The notes beneath the pieces were generated by a model. That model was not told the origin of the DNA. It saw only the letters and a list, made by a program, of their open reading frames with translations, and ran no database searches. From CAWVWF01 sp963933885 (GTDB lineage Bacteria > Bacteroidota > Bacteroidia > Flavobacteriales_C > GCA-002722245), in assembly GCA_963933885.1 (NCBI GenBank), contig CAWVWF010000151.1:1-9110 (forward strand): a DNA stretch of 9,110 nucleotides, written 5' to 3'. The position numbers were made by a program, and so were the translations under genes. Below are positions 5,339 through 9,110 of this stretch, in pieces (the first letter of the stretch is position 1; every line of letters begins with the position of its first letter).

Positions 5339-8300
5339 CTACCCAATCATAGCATTATAATTAATCTCATCAATAATACTAATGATCTTACCAGCCTCAG
5401 CATCATCGAACATACCAAACAATCCTTGATCGTTCATATCTGTAAATGGTGCTTCGAAAAGCATCCTCTTATCTATTATGCCGTTAGTAGTTAAGTAGGT
5501 GATGATAACATTTAGAAACGTCATTTGATCGGCTTGGAGATTCCCTGCTTGTATAAATACAGCAAAAGCTTCTCTAGCTGATTCTTCAGACAATCCAACT
5601 ATTCCACGGATGAAGTTACCAAGTGGCTGTTCTCCATATTCCTTTATGTAATCATCACGTGTTCCACGATCCTGACCATCAAACAAAATCTTCTCTAGTG
5701 CTTCAATCTCAGCCTCAGTAATTGGTTCGTTTGAAGACAGCTTTGAAATCGTAATATGACTCTTGTTTTCTCTAACAAATCGCTCTACACGTTTCTTATA
5801 AATCCCAGAGTTACCATAATTCGTTAACGGTTCTCTTGCAGTAGAAACTACCTCAGAATCCTCTATATTTAAGTATATCGGGCGCTTATCCACCTTGTCA
5901 AGGTACTGTACTAAGTTCCTAACATCACTTCTGATGCTCTCCATTTTGGTTTGCTTCAGTTCCTTATAGAAATCAGGATCTCGCATGCTTTCAAGCAACT
6001 GCTTATGTTTAAGTACCTGTGGTATTGTATATTTCTTACTCAGCTCTTCAGCAATGAACGCTAAGTTTTCTTCGTATCCTTTTTGCGATCCCAGCATAAG
6101 TAAACTTGCCAGTTGTAGCTTCAACATCAATAAATCAAACCTCCTTGCAGTTTCATTGATTAATTCTGGGGATGGTAAGCTTGAAAGATGTGTTTCTATT
6201 TGGTGTACATCGTCTGAATCTAATCTGTTCCATCTTGGGCGCTTGCTAAACTCCTTAACGTAACGCAACTTCATATCTACTTGGAAACGATCTCTATTTA
6301 AACCGGCAACAGCTCCATGTAGTATATCCAGTAAATCCTTAGATAAGGCAATATTATCGTCTTCACCAGTTTCAGCTAATAACCTGCTCACCTGTAATCT
6401 TGATTCAAATATCTGCTGTGTTATTGGTTTACTACCAGCACTTTCTTTTCCTTTCTTGTTGATCTCGAAGAAGTCAAAGTTCTGACAAACGTCAAAAATG
6501 ATGAAGTGATCTTTATCTTGACCAGGTCCGAAAACATCAGGACATAATCGAGTCCCTCGACCAACCATTTGCCAGAATTTAGCATATGATCGTACAACCT
6601 TAAAGAATATCAAATTCAGTACACGTGGAGCATCAATACCAGTATCCATCATATCAACAGAAACTGCTATTTGTGGAAGATTCTCCTCCTCTTTATCACA
6701 GAAAGCTTCAATTAGACTTTGGGCATGAGATACTTCATTGTGGATCATAGAAATGAAACCTGATCGTTGCTCTGGGTATCTTTCAGTAAAACAGTCTACA
6801 ATAAACTTCGCGTGATTCTGGTTGACAGCAAAAATGATGGTACGTCCAATCTTATCACCTCCTTCAATTCGTAATCCATCCGTCATTAAGGTATCCAGCA
6901 CCTTGTTAACCGTATCCTTATTAAACAACCACTTATTCATGTTGTTGGCTTTGATCTCCTCAGGAAACAAGCCAGTGGTTTTATCTTCAAATGTGTCTTC
7001 GTATTTCGCTTTATCCTCATCCGATAAATCCTTGTACTTAATTCCCTCTCTCAGAAATTCTGTACTTACATCAATCGTTTTGTAGGGCGTTAAATATAAC
7101 GGTGTAGCTTCCTCCAATTCAAAGGCAAAAGTAGGATCATCGTTACTACAACCAAACAATTCAAATGTGTTGTGATCGATGCTATCCTTAGGTGTAGCTG
7201 TTAAACCAACCACCATTGCATCAAAGTATTCGAAGATAGCTCCATATCTATTGTAGATGGATCTGTGCGCCTCATCCACGATAATTAGATCGAAATGCCC
7301 AACACCATAAAAGCGACCTTCATCGTCCTTACAATTGTCTATTCGGTTCATCATACTTGGGTAAGTACTAAAAACCAAACGCGTTGTATCGTTCTCTTTT
7401 TCAGCTGTTAAATCAATTGAGGAAAGATCTGGTAAATGTTCCCCAAAGTTCTTTTTGGCTTGAGATACCAGTGCATTTCTATCTGCTAAAAACAGTACTC
7501 GCTTAACCCAGTTGTTCTTAAACAATACGTCAACCAATGCAGCTGAAGTTCTTGTTTTACCACTACCAGTAGCCATTACAAGTAATGCATTTCTGTTATT
7601 TCCTCTCAATCCATCTTCACCATCAACAATAAATGATTCTGCAATACGCTGGATCGCTTCCATTTGAAACGGACGACCAGCAATATTCTCATTTACTGAA
7701 GCACTTCTAATATCTTTTCTAGTTTCACGCTGTTGAATACACCACTGCAATTCATCCTTAGTGAAAAAACCATGAACTCGTCTTGGTGTGCTGTAGAACG
7801 TATCATCCCAAAGCATTGATTCATAACCGTTGCTATAGAAAATAACAGGACGTTGTCCGTGCATCGCTTCCAAACAATTTGCATAAAGAAAAGCTTGATG
7901 TTTTCCAACTTCAACATCTTTAGATGTACGCTTAGCCTCAACAATTGCTATCGGTAAGCCATCATCTCCCCAGAGTACGTAATCAACAAATCCGTTTCCT
8001 CTTGGGTTATCTCTATTTATAGGCATCCCTTTAACAGGATATTCTATCTCGTGACCAGCTCTTAAATTGTGCCAGCCAACTTCTTTTAAATCAACATCAA
8101 TAAGATGCTTCCTCGTTTCAGCTTCATTAAACTCAGGTTTAACATCAACCAAACGATTCTGTTTCTGAACTTGAATTGCAGCTTTCGCTTCAGCTGTTTG
8201 TTCTTTAAATATATTAAATGCTTCTTCTGTTTGTTGTGCCAGTTCAAGCGCTTGTTCCTTCTCTTTTAACAGGGCATCAATCTGAGCCTGTAAACCATCT

Positions 8301-8776
8301 TGTTCCTTAATTCTTTCCTGCTGAAGTTCTTTTAGCTTCCGATTCGCTTCTCCTACTTTAGGGATTCGCGAACTATCAAACACACCCGGTAAATCATCTG
8401 GATCTTCGGCATAATTACCTGCAAACCATTTCAAGAAAGCATACAAATACTTAATACTAATTAAGGCATCTTCTCTGGTTACTCTATTTCCGTAGTGAGC
8501 TGCGTTGTTCCCAGTCTTCCTTACGATATGAAGCCCGTTATGGACTGCATAAGGCATTAAGTTTTTTACCTGATAATCATTCATCAGATTCACCAAATCC
8601 TTGTTAAACGGCAGGTCTAAATACTCTGCTTCATATAACTTATAGATCGTTTCTTCTAGTACCAAACGACAATAGTTAGCCGAAGAAACAGGTTCTGTAG
8701 AAATACGTTCCTCAGCCTTCTTCATCTTGAAGAAAACCTCTGGCCATTCAGTTTTTAAGAATAGGAAATTACTCAT
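5339..8776 (-). CDS. hsdR: Type I restriction enzyme, restriction/translocation subunit R (EcoEI-like)
   Basis: This 1145-residue protein has the full order expected for HsdR. A DUF4145-like N-terminal region (~20-120, with RKTGNNAAHYGN at 86-97) is followed by a coiled coil (~142-205). The PD-(D/E)xK nuclease has D265 in GFVDYVLW and E280-A-K282. The superfamily 2 helicase motor has Walker A ATGSGKT (402-408), DEAH (501-504), LTATP (525-529), MDTGIDAP (710-717) and QMVGRGTR (736-743). An EcoEI R C-terminal domain occupies roughly 1000-1145. All catalytic motifs are intact, so the subunit looks functional. It acts with HsdM and HsdS to translocate and cut unmodified DNA. Neither partner is in the window. 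The ATG at 8776 lies 34 nt after the stop of the upstream FISUMP gene, which suggests one transcript. The stop is 3 nt from the stop of the convergent KAP gene. Confidence 0.95.
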   Translation of the reverse strand: MSNFLFLKTEWPEVFFKMKKAEERISTEPVSSANYCRLVLEETIYKLYEAEYLDLPFNKDLVNLMNDYQVKNLMPYAVHNGLHIVRKTGNNAAHYGNRVTREDALISIKYLYAFLKWFAGNYAEDPDDLPGVFDSSRIPKVGEANRKLKELQQERIKEQDGLQAQIDALLKEKEQALELAQQTEEAFNIFKEQTAEAKAAIQVQKQNRLVDVKPEFNEAETRKHLIDVDLKEVGWHNLRAGHEIEYPVKGMPINRDNPRGNGFVDYVLWGDDGLPIAIVEAKRTSKDVEVGKHQAFLYANCLEAMHGQRPVIFYSNGYESMLWDDTFYSTPRRVHGFFTKDELQWCIQQRETRKDIRSASVNENIAGRPFQMEAIQRIAESFIVDGEDGLRGNNRNALLVMATGSGKTRTSAALVDVLFKNNWVKRVLFLADRNALVSQAKKNFGEHLPDLSSIDLTAEKENDTTRLVFSTYPSMMNRIDNCKDDEGRFYGVGHFDLIIVDEAHRSIYNRYGAIFEYFDAMVVGLTATPKDSIDHNTFELFGCSNDDPTFAFELEEATPLYLTPYKTIDVSTEFLREGIKYKDLSDEDKAKYEDTFEDKTTGLFPEEIKANNMNKWLFNKDTVNKVLDTLMTDGLRIEGGDKIGRTIIFAVNQNHAKFIVDCFTERYPEQRSGFISMIHNEVSHAQSLIEAFCDKEEENLPQIAVSVDMMDTGIDAPRVLNLIFFKVVRSYAKFWQMVGRGTRLCPDVFGPGQDKDHFIIFDVCQNFDFFEINKKGKESAGSKPITQQIFESRLQVSRLLAETGEDDNIALSKDLLDILHGAVAGLNRDRFQVDMKLRYVKEFSKRPRWNRLDSDDVHQIETHLSSLPSPELINETARRFDLLMLKLQLASLLMLGSQKGYEENLAFIAEELSKKYTIPQVLKHKQLLESMRDPDFYKELKQTKMESIRSDVRNLVQYLDKVDKRPIYLNIEDSEVVSTAREPLTNYGNSGIYKKRVERFVRENKSHITISKLSSNEPITEAEIEALEKILFDGQDRGTRDDYIKEYGEQPLGNFIRGIVGLSEESAREAFAVFIQAGNLQADQMTFLNVIITYLTTNGIIDKRMLFEAPFTDMNDQGLFGMFDDAEAGKIISIIDEINYNAMIG

Positions 8777-8810
8777 TATTTAAGTGTTTTTCGGCTCAAT
8801 ACAATTCCAT

Positions 8811-9110
8811 TTAATCCTTGAGGCAACGCACAGACAAACCCGGGGTCTTAATGGCATCGTCGCCTCTGCTTAGCTCGTCATAGTCGTGGTACAAACTGCG
8901 GAGCCAAGCTTCGTAAGTATAGCTCTCCGTAGAACTCCACCAGTAACCAGAGGCACCAATAAAACTGAAATTACCACTGTTTAGACGGCCGCCGCCCGGA
9001 AGGCCTAACCATCCGTAAGCATCTGAGCCGTTTCCATTATTATTCCAGCCTGAAGTAGCTTTTAAAGCTATTCCTTCTGTTCCATTATGACCGTTGGATG
9101 TCAAGTAATC
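8811..9110 (-). CDS. FISUMP domain protein, C-terminal part (gene runs off the right edge)
   Basis: The frame is open from the right edge (beginning DYLTSNGHNG) to a TAA at 8811-8813, so about 100 C-terminal residues are visible and the true start is outside. The sequence shows the hallmarks of the Fibrobacter succinogenes major paralogous domain (TIGR02145): WLGLPGGGRLNSGNFSFIGASG, then GYWWSSTE, AWLRSL and the terminal GLSVRCLKD. The fold is related to C-type-lectin/formylglycine-generating-enzyme folds and many members are surface or secreted proteins, but a molecular role is not established. The region is clearly richer in GC (34 of 60 bases at 8821-8880) than, for example, 4021-4080 (23 of 60), a sign of separate origin. 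It is co-oriented with hsdR and 34 nt upstream of it. The TTG at 9104 is not a credible start, because homology continues upstream of it. Confidence 0.82.
   Translation of the reverse strand, partial: DYLTSNGHNGTEGIALKATSGWNNNGNGSDAYGWLGLPGGGRLNSGNFSFIGASGYWWSSTESYTYEAWLRSLYHDYDELSRGDDAIKTPGLSVRCLKD

Noticed and set aside
7693..7944. Possible 83-residue minus-strand gene
   Set aside because: It lies in another frame inside hsdR, whose domains are continuous across this region, so it is a shadow frame.
9102..9104. TTG as the start of a complete 97-residue protein
   Set aside because: The frame stays open to the window edge and the family similarity continues before it, so the gene is partial.
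1..9110. tRNA, rRNA or riboswitch genes
   Set aside because: No cloverleaf, rRNA-like or known aptamer-like conserved segments were seen in the intergenic stretches.

Overview
The window looks like accessory chromosome from a member of the Bacteroidota, probably a flavobacterium-like lineage. The evidence is low-GC, AT-rich intergenic DNA, no clear Shine-Dalgarno sequences, a good match to the Bacteroidota promoter (TTG, 21 nt, TAnnTTTG) before the SPFH gene, a signal peptide ending in GFSQ, and a FISUMP (Fibrobacter succinogenes major paralogous) domain protein. The genus cannot be named from this sequence alone.

Positions 1-1340 are sparse and repeat-rich. A 72-nt inverted repeat at the left edge is followed by one small gene for an exported protein of unknown function (369-833), which has its own terminator. 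Next come two diverged copies of a composite palindromic element (867-992 and 1113-1235), then a terminator-like hairpin.

Positions 1353-3590 hold the best-defined unit: a two-gene operon encoding a soluble SPFH/band-7 protein and a divergent NAD-kinase-fold protein, ending at a hairpin terminator. Upstream are two identical half-site dyads, TTTGCGT-N7-ACGCAAA, with centres 53 bp apart. The downstream dyad overlaps the -7 box. This is the layout of a tightly repressed operon, and the kinase-fold partner suggests an NAD(P)-linked signal. The regulator is not in the window.

Positions 3630-4030 carry a 95-residue two-helix membrane protein and a short gap with nested inverted repeats. From about 4031 there is a KAP-family P-loop NTPase that keeps Walker B but has no Walker A region and no ATG start, so it is probably a 5'-truncated remnant.

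On the minus strand, 8776-5339 encodes a complete type I restriction subunit (HsdR, EcoEI-like). Its stop codon lies 3 nt from the stop of the KAP gene. Upstream of hsdR, 34 nt away and in the same direction, is the 3' part of a FISUMP gene that is more GC-rich than its surroundings and runs off the right edge. The matching hsdM and hsdS genes are not in the window; if present they should lie beyond 9110. The right half therefore reads as the tail of a type I restriction island with an accessory gene in the operon, abutting a decayed NTPase gene.
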